64,000 nt of DNA. It comes from Gluconobacter sphaericus NBRC 12467 (GTDB taxonomy: Bacteria > Pseudomonadota > Alphaproteobacteria > Acetobacterales > Acetobacteraceae). This document shows, one piece after another, positions 53,728 to 62,722 of this stretch. The first letter of the stretch is position 1; every line of letters starts with the position of its first letter. Both the position numbers and the translations under genes were made by a program. The notes under the pieces were generated by a model. The model did not search any database. It had not been told where the DNA came from and saw only the letters and a program-made list of their open reading frames with translations. Where the stretch lies: NCBI RefSeq assembly GCF_006539125.1, contig NZ_BJMK01000002.1, positions 1 through 64,000 of the forward strand. The letters run 5' to 3'.

Positions 53728-55188
53728 ATGACATCCACTGTTTCTCTCGTCGATGCTCCGGCTATGGAAGCTTTGGCTGCACTTTCGGGGCGCGTGCGGG
53801 AGGATCTGGCGAAAATTCGTTATGCGACGGGTAACTGGAGCCTGACGCAGGACCGGGACGGGGAGTCGGTTCTGGATGTGGCGATCATCGGTGCGGGGCA
53901 GGGGGGCATTACGTCGTGCTTCGGTCTGCGGCGGCAGGGTGTGACCAATGTGCAGGTCTTTGAAAAAGCGGCGAAAGGTGGCGAAGGCCCGTGGGTGACG
54001 TTTGCGCGCATGATCACGCTGCGCACGCCCCGGCACGTCACGGGGCCGGATCTGGGCATTCCCAGCCTTACGCCGCAATCCTGGTTCGAGGCGCGGTATG
54101 GGGCGAAGGCCTGGGAAGATCTGGACAAGATTTCCCGCCATGACTGGCAGGCTTATCTGGACTGGGTGCGGCAGACGCTCGACATCCCGGTCGTGAACGA
54201 TCAGGAGCTTGCGCATGTCGGCTGGGACGAGGGGCTGCTGCGGCTGACATTCCGCAATGCGGCCGGTCAGGAAACGGTGCGTCTGGCGCGGCGGATGGTG
54301 CTGGCGACGGGTATCGACGGCGGCGGGACATGGCATGTGCCGTCCTTTATTTCCAAGACGCTGCCGAAATCCGTTTATGCCCATACGCATGAAGACATTG
54401 ATTTCGACGCGCTGAAGGGCAAGCGGATCGGTGTTCTGGGGGCCGGGGCTTCCGCGTTCGATAATGCGGCGACGGCGCTGGAAAAGGGCGCGGGGCGCGT
54501 GGATCTGTGCCTGCGTCGGGCGAAAATCCCCGCTATCAATCCGTATCGTTGGATGGAAAATGCGGGCTTTCTCGCGCATTTCTCGGAACTGCCGGACCTG
54601 ACGCGCTGGCGTTTCATGCGGCAGATTTACAGCCTGAACCAGCCGCCGCCGCAGGACACGTTCTGGCGCTGCCGCCGTCATGAGAACTTCGCTTTCCATC
54701 CTGGAACGCCCTGGACGGCAACGCGGATGGACGGCGACGAGATCGTGGTGACGACGCCGCAGGGCGAGATGCGCTTCGATTTCCTGATTATCGGGACGGG
54801 GTTCACGATTGATCTTTCACAGCGTCCGGAAACGCGGGATTTTGCCTCTTCGGTGATGCTGTGGCGTGATCATTTCACGCCGCCTGCCGGGGAAGACAGT
54901 GCGCTTCTGGGGAGCCATCCTTATTTGGGGGCGCGGTTCCAGTTCCTGCCGAAAGACGCGTCCGATCCCAAGGCGCCGATGCTGGCGGCGATCTACAATT
55001 TCACGTTCGGCGCCATGCCGAGCATGGGGCTTTCGGGGGCGTCCATCAGCGGGATGCGCTTTGGCGTGGAGAAGCTGGCGCGGGGTATTGCGCGGGATCT
55101 GTTTGTCGAGGACGGCGACAGGCATCTGGCGAGCCTTCTGGCCTATGACACGGAAGAACTCATCAGTCTCGATCCGCCGGTGCTTTGA
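53728..55188 (+). CDS. FAD/NAD(P)-binding oxidoreductase, probable urate hydroxylase (HpyO type)
   Basis: A 486-aa flavoprotein. The FAD-binding Rossmann motif is VAIIGAGQGGITSCFGLRRQ (about 50-69), and a second NAD(P)-type motif is RIGVLGAGASAFDNAATALE. MVLATGIDGGG and LIIGTGFTIDL are the usual ATG motifs of this class. It lies first in an operon with puuE, uraD and uraH, and no cofactor-free uricase or HpxO is present. The step it should catalyse is urate to 5-hydroxyisourate, as for the non-homologous flavoprotein HpyO described in Xanthomonas. Assignment is by context and class, not measured similarity. GAGG lies 9 bp before the ATG. Confidence 0.7.
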   Translation: MTSTVSLVDAPAMEALAALSGRVREDLAKIRYATGNWSLTQDRDGESVLDVAIIGAGQGGITSCFGLRRQGVTNVQVFEKAAKGGEGPWVTFARMITLRTPRHVTGPDLGIPSLTPQSWFEARYGAKAWEDLDKISRHDWQAYLDWVRQTLDIPVVNDQELAHVGWDEGLLRLTFRNAAGQETVRLARRMVLATGIDGGGTWHVPSFISKTLPKSVYAHTHEDIDFDALKGKRIGVLGAGASAFDNAATALEKGAGRVDLCLRRAKIPAINPYRWMENAGFLAHFSELPDLTRWRFMRQIYSLNQPPPQDTFWRCRRHENFAFHPGTPWTATRMDGDEIVVTTPQGEMRFDFLIIGTGFTIDLSQRPETRDFASSVMLWRDHFTPPAGEDSALLGSHPYLGARFQFLPKDASDPKAPMLAAIYNFTFGAMPSMGLSGASISGMRFGVEKLARGIARDLFVEDGDRHLASLLAYDTEELISLDPPVL

Positions 55189-55202
55189 GAAGGGAAACGC
55201 CC

Positions 55203-56102
55203 ATGACGCAGGACAGCTACCCGCGGGACATGATCGGCTATGGCCGTACGCCGCCGGATCCGAAATGGCCGAATGGCGCGCGCATCGCCGTGCAGTTCGT
55301 CATCAATTACGAGGAAGGGGCGGAAAATTCGGTTCTGCATGGGGATGCGGGATCGGAAGCATTCCTGTCCGAAATGGTGGGCACGAAATCCATCATTGGC
55401 GCGCGCTGTGCGCAGATGGAGAGCCTGTACGAATATGGCAGCCGGGCCGGGTTCTGGCGGCTGCGGCGTCTGTTCGATGACGCCGGGATGCCGGTGACGG
55501 TGTTTGGTGTGGCGAAGGCGCTGGCCCGTAATCCGGATGCGGTGGCAGCCATGAAGGAGAGCGGCTGGGAGATTGCGTCCCACGGGCTGCGCTGGATTGA
55601 TTATCAGGATTTCCCCGAGGACGTGGAGCGGGCGCATATCCGCGAGGCGATTGCGCTGCATACCGAAGTGACGGGGGAGCGGCCGCTGGGCTGGTATCAG
55701 GGGCGTACGAGCCCGAACACGGCGCGTCTGGTCGCGGAGGAAGGCGGGTTTGTTTATGACGCCGATTCCTATGCGGATGACCTGCCGTATTATGACCACA
55801 CCCATGGCCGGGCGCAACTGATCGTGCCCTATACGCTGGATGCGAACGACATGAAGTTTGCCGCGCTGAACGGGTTTACGGAAGGCGAGCAGTTCTTCAC
55901 CTATCTGCGTGATGCGTTTGACATGCTGTATCGCGAAGGCGGCCGGATGATGTCGATCGGGCTGCATTGCCGTCTGGCGGGCAAGCCGGCGCGGGCGCTG
56001 GGGCTGATGAAATTTCTGGAGCATATCCGCAAGCATGAGGATGTGTGGGTGACGACGCGGCTGGATATCGCGCGGCACTGGCAGTCTGTGCATCCGGCAT
56101 GA
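55203..56102 (+). CDS. puuE: Allantoinase PuuE
   Basis: A 299-aa polysaccharide-deacetylase-fold allantoinase that opens allantoin to allantoate without a metal. Motifs are DMIGYGRTPPDPKWPNGARI, QFVINYEEGAENSVLHGD, GWEIASHGLRWIDYQDFP and GWYQGRTSPNTARLV, all typical of PuuE. The start at 55203 follows AAGGGAAA; it is 14 bp after the flavoprotein stop. The stop overlaps the uraD start by 4 bp. Confidence 0.95.
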   Translation: MTQDSYPRDMIGYGRTPPDPKWPNGARIAVQFVINYEEGAENSVLHGDAGSEAFLSEMVGTKSIIGARCAQMESLYEYGSRAGFWRLRRLFDDAGMPVTVFGVAKALARNPDAVAAMKESGWEIASHGLRWIDYQDFPEDVERAHIREAIALHTEVTGERPLGWYQGRTSPNTARLVAEEGGFVYDADSYADDLPYYDHTHGRAQLIVPYTLDANDMKFAALNGFTEGEQFFTYLRDAFDMLYREGGRMMSIGLHCRLAGKPARALGLMKFLEHIRKHEDVWVTTRLDIARHWQSVHPA

Positions 56103-56623
56103 AGATTTCTGACGTCAATGCACTGTCGGCCGAGGCGTTTGTTGCCCGGTTCGGTGGGCTTTACGAACATTCGCCCTGGGTGGCGGAAGGGGCGCTGAAG
56201 GCACGGCCTTTTGCGGATGTGGATGCGATGCTGTCTGTGTTTGCACAGGGTGTGCGCTCTGCGGGGGCGGAGGCACAGCTTGCATTGGTGCGAGCGCATC
56301 CGGAACTGGGGCATCGAGCCGGGATTGATCCGGATCTGACGGAACATTCCGCCTCGGAACAGGCTTCGGCCGGACTGGATCGTCTGACGCCTGCGGAATA
56401 TGAGCGGTTCCGGAGGCTGAATGACGCATATCGCGCGCGGTTTTCCATGCCGTTCGTGATCTGCGTGCGCAAGGTCGCTGCACCCGGAAAAGCTGCGAAA
56501 ACCGTGATTATGGATGAAATGGAGCGCCGTCTGGCTGGCACTCCCGAACAGGAACTGACCGAGGCGCTGACGCAGATTGATGCGATTGCGGGGCTTCGTC
56601 TGAAAGATCTGGTGACGGCATGA
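56099..56623 (+). CDS. uraD: 2-oxo-4-hydroxy-4-carboxy-5-ureidoimidazoline decarboxylase
   Basis: A 174-aa OHCU decarboxylase that converts OHCU to S-allantoin. Motifs are FVARFGGLYEHSPWVAEGAL, LVRAHPELGHRAG (catalytic His), TPAEYERFRRLNDAYRARFS and MPFVICVRK. It overlaps puuE upstream and uraH downstream by 4 bp each, giving a tightly coupled operon. Confidence 0.95.
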   Translation: MKISDVNALSAEAFVARFGGLYEHSPWVAEGALKARPFADVDAMLSVFAQGVRSAGAEAQLALVRAHPELGHRAGIDPDLTEHSASEQASAGLDRLTPAEYERFRRLNDAYRARFSMPFVICVRKVAAPGKAAKTVIMDEMERRLAGTPEQELTEALTQIDAIAGLRLKDLVTA

Positions 56624-56952
56624 GTTCTCTGTCCACGCATGTTCTCGATACGGTGTCTGGCAAGCCTGCCGCGGGTGTGAGCCTGCGTCTGTTGCAGGGG
56701 GATCGGGTTCTGTTTGAAGGCCAGACCAATGCGGACGGGCGTTGCCCGGAACTGCGGGATGTTGCAGTTTCGAAAGGGACGTATTGTCTGGAATTCCGGA
56801 TTGGCGATTACTTCCGCAAAGGGGGGCAGGTTCTGTCTGATCCGCCGTTTCTGGATGTGGTGCCGATCGTGTTCGGGCTGGCGGCGGAGGCCCATGCGCA
56901 TGTGCCGCTGCTGGCGGCGCCGTTCGGATATTCCACCTATCGCGGAAGCTGA
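56620..56952 (+). CDS. uraH: 5-hydroxyisourate hydrolase
   Basis: A 110-aa transthyretin-like protein that hydrolyses 5-hydroxyisourate to OHCU. Motifs are STHVLDTVSGKPAAGVSLRL (catalytic His near the start), GRCPEL, YCLEFRIGDYF and the diagnostic C-terminus YSTYRGS. No signal peptide is present, so it is cytoplasmic. Start overlaps the uraD stop by 4 bp. Confidence 0.96.
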   Translation: MSSLSTHVLDTVSGKPAAGVSLRLLQGDRVLFEGQTNADGRCPELRDVAVSKGTYCLEFRIGDYFRKGGQVLSDPPFLDVVPIVFGLAAEAHAHVPLLAAPFGYSTYRGS

Positions 56953-56961
56953 GGGCTTTTC

Positions 56962-58365
56962 ATGACTGCCGAGAACGCCGCGATGACCGGTCTGCATCCC
57001 GTTGACGAGAAACTGCCGGTCTGGCGGCTTGGGGCCTATGGGTTGCAGCATGTGCTGGCGTTTTATTCGGCGGCGGTCATTGTCCCGATCCTTGTGGCGG
57101 GGGCGCTGCATCTGCCGCGCGAGACGCTGATCCATCTGATTGATGCGGATCTGTTCACCTGTGGGATTGCTTCGCTGCTTCAGGCGGTGGGGTTCGGTCC
57201 GGTCGGAGTTCGGTTGCCGCTGTTGCAGGGCGTGACGTTCACTGCCGTGGGGCCGATGATTGCCATTGGCTCTGCTGTGGGCGGCGGAACGCCGGGGTTG
57301 TTGTCCATTTACGGGTCGGTCATCGTGGCGGGGTTTGTGACGTTGCTGATGGCGCGGCATTTCGCCGGACTGGTGCGGTTTTTCCCACCGGTCGTGACGG
57401 GGTCCATCATTCTCATTATCGGTCTGGCGCTGTTGCCGGTGGCGGCGAATGATATTGTCTCGGGGGCCAGCCCGTCCGTGATGCAGGACCATGTTCCGTT
57501 GCGGAGCATCTGGTACGGGCTGGGGACACTGGCGTCCATTCTGGTGATCCAGCGGCTGTTTCGCGGGTTTATTGCCACGATTGCCGTGCTGATCGGACTT
57601 GTGCTGGGAACGCTGGTGGCGTGGGTTCTGGGGGATGCGAATTTCGGGGAGGTGTCGTCCGCGCCGCTCCTGTCCATCACGCATCCGTTCTATTTCGGGA
57701 TGCCGACGTTTCATCCGGTTTCGATCCTGTCGATGGTGATCGTCATGACGATTTCCATGATCGAGACGATCGGGAACGTCTATGCGACCGGCGAAATAGT
57801 GGACAAGCCGATCACGTCCGAAGACATCGCCCGCACGCTTCGGGCCGATGGGATCGCGACCATGCTCGGTGGTGTACTTAACTCGTTTCCCTATACGTGC
57901 TTTGCCGAAAATGTCGGTCTGGTGCGGATGACGGCTGTGAAGAGCCGCTGGGTTGTGGCGGCTGCCGCGGTCATCATGATGATGTTGGGCTGTCTGCCGC
58001 GTCTGGGTGCGCTGGTGGCTGCGGTGCCGCTACCGGTTCTGGGTGGGGCGGCGCTGGCGATGTTCGCAACTGTGGCCGTGGTCGGTGTGCAGACGCTCTC
58101 GCGGGTGGATTTCAACCGGCAGAGTAACGTGATTATCGTGGGGACCAGCATCGGGCTGAGTATGCTGGCGACGGCGCAACCGCATATTTCCGATACGTTT
58201 CCGATGTGGGCAAAGATTGTCTTTGGAAGCGGGATTACGCTTGGATCGCTGTCGGCGATTTCGCTGCATCTGATTTTTAATGTGAAGCGGACAATTCATG
58301 AGGCGGCTCATGCGATGGATGTGCCGCGTGAGTCGTTGATTGATGAGCGTATCCGCGAAGGGTAA
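56962..58365 (+). CDS. NCS2 nucleobase:cation symporter (xanthine/urate permease type)
   Basis: A 467-aa permease with about 14 TMs of the NAT/NCS2 family. Signature segments are AYGLQHVLAFYSAAVIVPIL, LLQGVTFTAVGPMIAIGSAV, VTGSIILIIGLALLPVAAND and YTCFAENVGLVRMTAVKSRW. It starts 9 bp after uraH and is the last gene of the operon. It probably imports urate or xanthine by proton symport; the operon context favours urate or xanthine over uracil. Confidence 0.9.
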   Translation: MTAENAAMTGLHPVDEKLPVWRLGAYGLQHVLAFYSAAVIVPILVAGALHLPRETLIHLIDADLFTCGIASLLQAVGFGPVGVRLPLLQGVTFTAVGPMIAIGSAVGGGTPGLLSIYGSVIVAGFVTLLMARHFAGLVRFFPPVVTGSIILIIGLALLPVAANDIVSGASPSVMQDHVPLRSIWYGLGTLASILVIQRLFRGFIATIAVLIGLVLGTLVAWVLGDANFGEVSSAPLLSITHPFYFGMPTFHPVSILSMVIVMTISMIETIGNVYATGEIVDKPITSEDIARTLRADGIATMLGGVLNSFPYTCFAENVGLVRMTAVKSRWVVAAAAVIMMMLGCLPRLGALVAAVPLPVLGGAALAMFATVAVVGVQTLSRVDFNRQSNVIIVGTSIGLSMLATAQPHISDTFPMWAKIVFGSGITLGSLSAISLHLIFNVKRTIHEAAHAMDVPRESLIDERIREG

Positions 58366-58369
58366 GACT

Positions 58370-58482
58370 CAGGGCTCCGCCCTGAAACCCGCCAAAGGCC
58401 GGGGGGCTTTGGAAACCGATTCATCATAAGAAAGGGTGCAGGGATCGAGATCCCTGCCGGGTCCGGGCAGAGCCCGGATTGT
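58370..58482. repeat. Extragenic palindromic repeat, copy 2 (with terminator-like stems)
   Basis: A row of palindromes: CAGGGC-N3-GCCCTG at 58370-58384, CCAAAG...CTTTGG at 58392-58412, and AGGGATCGAGATCCCTGCCG plus GTCCGGGCAGAGCCCGGA at about 58440-58480. The last pair matches the unit at 17182-17224. The first hairpin lies 5 bp after the permease stop and may end the purine transcript. Confidence 0.7.
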
Positions 58483-58486
58483 CACG

Positions 58487-59467
58487 TCAGAATCCCGTTT
58501 GGGCGGAAAAATAGAAACCCGTCTGATTTTTATACGTCGCAATCGTTCCCAGCGACACATAGGCTAGTGTGACGTTCAGGTGTTTGTTGATGAAATAGCT
58601 GGTGTAGACGTCGAACCAGTTGCTTTCGTCGGTGAAGCGCTGGTTGCGCGGTTTGGTGCGGTATTCGACGCCGACGACCAGACCGGGAATGAAAGACGGC
58701 AGATAGCCGAGTGAGCCTTCGAACTGGGCGTGATAGTTGTTGTCCTTGTCGCCGCCGAAACCGAGAATGCCCCACTGGTTGCCTTTGGTGAAGCGGACGG
58801 TGGTGTCGATCAGAATGCCGATTTTCGGAAACAGCTTGGTCACGGCGAGATAGGCATCTCCACCATCCGTATGCATTGAGCCGACTTCGTGAATGACTTT
58901 GCCGTCACTGTCATGCTTGTACATGCCTCCGATGGCGACCTGTGGGATCAGGGTGTTGTCCGCGACATGACCGAAGAGGCGGACCTTTGCACCTGCGACG
59001 TCGAGATCGAACTGGTAGCCATTGCCGATACCGAGTTTTGCTCCGGTGCCGCGGGTCTGGAAGAAGTTGTGGGTGTATGAAATTTCGACGCGGTCAAAGA
59101 AGCCCATTGAGGCGCCGACATTCTGGTCCCAGTAGTTGGTGAGGTTCACGTAGCTGTAGTGCAGGGCCATGCCGGCGCTCTTGTTGGAACCATAGCCGCT
59201 GATTGTGGCCCAGCTTGCGATGCCGCCGCCGCTTGCACCTTCGAGCGAAGAAAGGCCGCTGGTTCCAAGCGCGCGCTGTCCGTCAAAGAGGGTGCGGAAC
59301 ATGGACCGTCCGCTGCTGTTTCCGTCGTTGCCCAGCGTGACCTGAGGGGGGGTGTTGGTGGTAGTGGCTTTGGCGTCCTGTCCCGTGATGAGGTAGCCGA
59401 GGGACAGGAGGGCTGTCATAGACGTCAGGATACGGAAGAACTGAGCAGCGGTGAGGAAACGGTGCAT
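58487..59467 (-). CDS. DUF3034 outer-membrane protein
   Basis: A 326-aa protein with a signal peptide (ILTSMTALLSLGYLITGQDAKA) and a beta-barrel of about 12 strands ending in Phe (FSAQTGF). The DUF3034 pattern is SSLEGASGGGIASWATISGY and GFFDRVEISYTHNFFQTRG. DUF3034 proteins have no assigned substrate; next to a purine permease and guanine deaminase it may pass nucleobases. I start at 59467, where the signal peptide begins, not further upstream. Confidence 0.8.
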   Translation of the reverse strand: MHRFLTAAQFFRILTSMTALLSLGYLITGQDAKATTTNTPPQVTLGNDGNSSGRSMFRTLFDGQRALGTSGLSSLEGASGGGIASWATISGYGSNKSAGMALHYSYVNLTNYWDQNVGASMGFFDRVEISYTHNFFQTRGTGAKLGIGNGYQFDLDVAGAKVRLFGHVADNTLIPQVAIGGMYKHDSDGKVIHEVGSMHTDGGDAYLAVTKLFPKIGILIDTTVRFTKGNQWGILGFGGDKDNNYHAQFEGSLGYLPSFIPGLVVGVEYRTKPRNQRFTDESNWFDVYTSYFINKHLNVTLAYVSLGTIATYKNQTGFYFSAQTGF

Positions 59468-59657
59468 GATTCCTGCTTTTAAGTCGCGCGCCTGAAGAGG
59501 AGCTGGAGTATTTCCGCAGATGAAATACCTCTTGTTGTATTTACTTCTGCGAGACTGAAAAATAATTAAGACAACTCTAGAATTCAAAAATTTGTCCGTG
59601 TCAAAGAAAAACGGCACTCAGTGCCATTTTTTGAATTTGATGTGTGTTCCTTTGGCT

Positions 59658-60974
59658 TCAGACAGTGCTGCGTTTGTGCAGGAGTTCACCGGCGACATAG
59701 GTAGCGGCGATACTGCGATCGTCCCCAAGCATGGTCAGGGCGAAGAGGCGGTCGGCGAGGGTTTCGGCGGTTTGGGCGCGGATTCGTCCAAGTGGCGTGG
59801 CAGCCGGATCAAAAACGCACAGATCGGCATAGAGACCAGGCCTGATGCTGCCGATCCGGTTTTCGAGGCCAAGGGATTGCGCACCGCCGGCTGTGGCTAA
59901 CCAGAGCCCCTGTGCGGGATGGAGTTTCGTCTGAAGTCCCTGCGCGACCTTGTAGGCGTCGGACAGGACCTGAAGCAGGGACAGGGTAGGCCCGGCGCCG
60001 ATATCGCTTCCGATCCCGACATGGACGCGGCGTTCAGGATTGAGAGCTTTGAAGAGCGGGAATGACCCGCTGCCAAGGAACTGGTTTGAGCCAGGGCAGT
60101 GCGCGATGGAGCAACCTGTGTCGTGGCAGCGTTGGAAATCGGCTTCTTCGGCGTGGACGGCATGGGCGAGGATGGCGCGGGGGCGCAGGAGACCAGCCTT
60201 GTCGTACACGTCAAGATAGGAGCTTCGGTCGGGAAAAAGTTCGCGAACCCAGGCAATTTCCGAACGGTTTTCCAGCAGGTGGGTCTGCATGAACAGATCG
60301 GGTTTCGTGGCGAGAAGGGCGCCTGCGAGATCGAGCTGTTCAGGGGTGCTGGTGGGGGCGAAGCGGGGGGTGACGGCGTAAAGCTGGCGTCCGCGATTGT
60401 GCCACCGCGCGATGAGGTCTGCGGACTGGTCATAGCCGCTCTGGGCTGTGTCGCGCAGGTTTTCCGGGGCGTTGCGGTCCATCAGAACCTTGCCTGCGAT
60501 CATGCAGGTATTGAGGCGCTCGGATTCCTCGAAGAAGGCGTCCACGGACTGGGGATGGACCGTGCAGTACACGGCGGCCGTCGTGGTGCCGACGCGCAGG
60601 AGTTCGTTCAGGAACTGCCGGGCAACAGTGCGGGCATAGGTGATGTCGGCGTAGCGGGCTTCGGCGGGAAAGACGTAGTTTTCCAGCCATTGCAGAAGCT
60701 GTTCGCCATAGGAGGCGATGACCGGGAGCTGTGGGTAATGGACATGGGTGTCTATCATGCCTGCGGAAATTAGCATGTCGGGGTAGTGGTCTACGGCGCC
60801 CCCGGCGGGGATGGTGTCGCGCAGCCTGTCCCAGGAGCCGGCTGCGGTGATGAGCCCGTTTTGGGTCAGGATCAGGCCATCGGGCTCATGGTGCAGGGCG
60901 TCCATGGGATCGGTGGTGAACGGATCGGCATGGAAGGTCAGGAAGGGGCCACGGATGGCTCGGATTTGGGTCAT
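59658..60974 (-). CDS. guaD: Guanine deaminase
   Basis: A 438-aa amidohydrolase that deaminates guanine to xanthine. Metal and substrate motifs are GMIDTHVHYPQLPVIASYGE, FMQTHLLENRSEIAWVRELF, AHAVHAEE, IAHCPGSNQFLGSGSFPLFK and VGIGSDIGAGPTLSLLQVLS. The H(V)H pair and the late Asp are all present. It starts about 150 bp from the divergent heptosyltransferase gene. Xanthine from this enzyme needs xanthine dehydrogenase (not in the window) before the urate operon can act. Confidence 0.94.
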   Translation of the reverse strand: MTQIRAIRGPFLTFHADPFTTDPMDALHHEPDGLILTQNGLITAAGSWDRLRDTIPAGGAVDHYPDMLISAGMIDTHVHYPQLPVIASYGEQLLQWLENYVFPAEARYADITYARTVARQFLNELLRVGTTTAAVYCTVHPQSVDAFFEESERLNTCMIAGKVLMDRNAPENLRDTAQSGYDQSADLIARWHNRGRQLYAVTPRFAPTSTPEQLDLAGALLATKPDLFMQTHLLENRSEIAWVRELFPDRSSYLDVYDKAGLLRPRAILAHAVHAEEADFQRCHDTGCSIAHCPGSNQFLGSGSFPLFKALNPERRVHVGIGSDIGAGPTLSLLQVLSDAYKVAQGLQTKLHPAQGLWLATAGGAQSLGLENRIGSIRPGLYADLCVFDPAATPLGRIRAQTAETLADRLFALTMLGDDRSIAATYVAGELLHKRSTV

Positions 60975-61128
60975 ACGGGTATCTTACGCAGGGACTTCGG
61001 TGCGTGGAACGTGTTTGTGGAGCTGGGGTGCGCTGGCATTGGCAGTCGATGCGGGGCAGGTTTATAGTATTGACAGGAAGAACCGGCTCCTGGCGCGTTC
61101 TTCAGCATGAGCTCTGGAGTATCCGCAA

Positions 61129-62490
61129 ATGATGCCAAATGATTCTGTTTCGCCGACTGTTGCACTGGATGTGACGGATTCCGGTACGGGCGGTGATGAT
61201 GGTTCAGCGTCTCCGGCGTCTGGCAGCAGCGGAGGGTCTTATCTTGCCCCTCCGCGTGTCCCGGTTCTGGAGGGCGCGCGGGGTGTGCGGTTCGATTTCA
61301 ATGATGGCGCGCGTGTCATGGTGCCCTCTCTGGAGCGCGATGGTGTGCCGTCGGGTTCGCAATGGCATGTGCGGCTTTCGGACCATTTAACCGGGAATGT
61401 GCTGTTCGATGCGCGCCTCAAGGGCGGCACGGTGGCGTCCACCAAGAAGTTTTTTGTACCGTTTCGAGTGGATGTCTGGCTGGAGCAGCCGGGCGAGACG
61501 CCGGAGCAGGTGCTGCATCATGATTTAGCGCTGTCGGGGCGGCCGGTTCTGGTGCAACTTCCGGTCGGAACGCTGGGGGATACGCTAGCCTGGCTTCCTG
61601 CGGTGCGACGTCTGGCACAGGAGAGCGGTGCGCAGGTGACGTGCTCGGTCTCCGAAGCGATTTTGCCGCTTGTGATGGGCGCTAATCCGGAATTGACGCT
61701 CGTTGGGCATGACCGCTTGAAGGCGGAGCCGGATTTCACGGCGCGGTTCTATGCGAGTTACAATATCGGGCTATTTTTCGCGGATAAGGAGTATACCCGC
61801 CAGCCGACGGATTTCCGTCATGTCGGGCTGCACCGAACAGCGGCTTACATCCTTGGCGTAGATCCCTGGAACGATGCACCACCGGGAATCACTATTCCCG
61901 ATGGCGAGAGACCGCCCGTTGCGGAGCCGTATGTAGTCATCGCCACGCAGGCCAGTACGCAGTGCAAGTACTGGAATAATCCTGGTGGCTGGCATGAGGT
62001 GATCGCGTTTCTGAAAAAAGCGGGTTATCGCGTTATTTGTATTGATCAGAAACCGTATCATGGCACCGGTTACGTCTATAACCATATCCCGCACGGGGCC
62101 GAGGATCAGACTGGAAGCCGCCCGCTGGCCGAGCGCGCCCGCTGGCTGAAACATGCGAAATTCTTCATTGGGCTGTCGAGCGGGCTGGCCTGGCTGGCAC
62201 ACGCGGCGGGTACGCCGGTGGTGATGATTTCAGGGTTCACGCATCCGGACAACGAGTTCGCCACGCCTTACCGGGTCATCAACTGGCACACCTGTAATTC
62301 ATGCTGGAATGACCCGGCGTTCCAGTTCGACCACAAGGACTTCTTGTGGTGCCCGCGCCACAAGGGCACGGACCGGCAGTTCGAGTGCTCGCGATTGATT
62401 ACCGGGACGCAGGTCATTCATACCATCAGACGGTTGATGACGGATCGGGGGCTTGCGGGCGCGGAGCATGGCGCGCCCGTTTCTGTATAA
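61129..62490 (+). CDS. BAHT-type autotransporter heptosyltransferase
   Basis: A 453-aa glycosyltransferase of the bacterial autotransporter heptosyltransferase group (TibC/Aah type). A Ser/Gly-rich start of about 40 residues precedes a beta domain, then a GT9-like fold: PVGTLGDTLAWLPAVRRLAQ, SYNIGLFFADKEYTRQPTDF with RHVGLHRTAAYILG, and FIGLSSGLAWLAHAAGTPVV. Four Cys in WHTCNSCWNDPAFQF, FLWCPRHKG and FECSRL match the iron-binding site of TibC. It adds heptose to Ser in strand-loop-strand repeats. An AIDA-like repeat protein at 13726-15537 is a possible substrate. No autotransporter gene is adjacent. Confidence 0.88.
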   Translation: MMPNDSVSPTVALDVTDSGTGGDDGSASPASGSSGGSYLAPPRVPVLEGARGVRFDFNDGARVMVPSLERDGVPSGSQWHVRLSDHLTGNVLFDARLKGGTVASTKKFFVPFRVDVWLEQPGETPEQVLHHDLALSGRPVLVQLPVGTLGDTLAWLPAVRRLAQESGAQVTCSVSEAILPLVMGANPELTLVGHDRLKAEPDFTARFYASYNIGLFFADKEYTRQPTDFRHVGLHRTAAYILGVDPWNDAPPGITIPDGERPPVAEPYVVIATQASTQCKYWNNPGGWHEVIAFLKKAGYRVICIDQKPYHGTGYVYNHIPHGAEDQTGSRPLAERARWLKHAKFFIGLSSGLAWLAHAAGTPVVMISGFTHPDNEFATPYRVINWHTCNSCWNDPAFQFDHKDFLWCPRHKGTDRQFECSRLITGTQVIHTIRRLMTDRGLAGAEHGAPVSV

Positions 62491-62722
62491 GCAGGGCTTC
62501 AATCAGGGCGCAGACATAGATCACCAGACTGAGCTTCATCACGGGCAGGATGCGATGGCCGGGGGCATAGATCGTGGGGGAAAGGGGCCTGTCAGGTAAG
62601 GTCACGGTGAACGCGCCCAGAAGGAAAAATACGACATAGGCGTTCATCCAGGCTGTCGCGATCACTAGAAAGATGATGAACGAGCCGTTCCGTAGGATTG
62701 TTGTCTTAAAAGCGGCAGGCAT
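62426..62722 (-). CDS. Small membrane protein, unknown
   Basis: A 98-aa protein with a hydrophobic segment at about 12-38 (GSFIIFLVIATAWMNAYVVF) and another at about 63-79 (LSLVIYVCALIEALLIQ). A basic, Pro-rich tail follows. Its last 65 bp overlap the 3' end of the heptosyltransferase gene on the opposite strand, where the tail's low complexity may simply reflect that gene. I do not recognise a family. Confidence 0.5.
   Translation of the reverse strand: MPAAFKTTILRNGSFIIFLVIATAWMNAYVVFFLLGAFTVTLPDRPLSPTIYAPGHRILPVMKLSLVIYVCALIEALLIQKRARHAPRPQAPDPSSTV

Noticed and set aside
56161-57714. 517-codon minus-strand open frame
   Set aside because: Antisense to uraD, uraH and the NCS2 permease; low-complexity basic translation, so a composition artefact.
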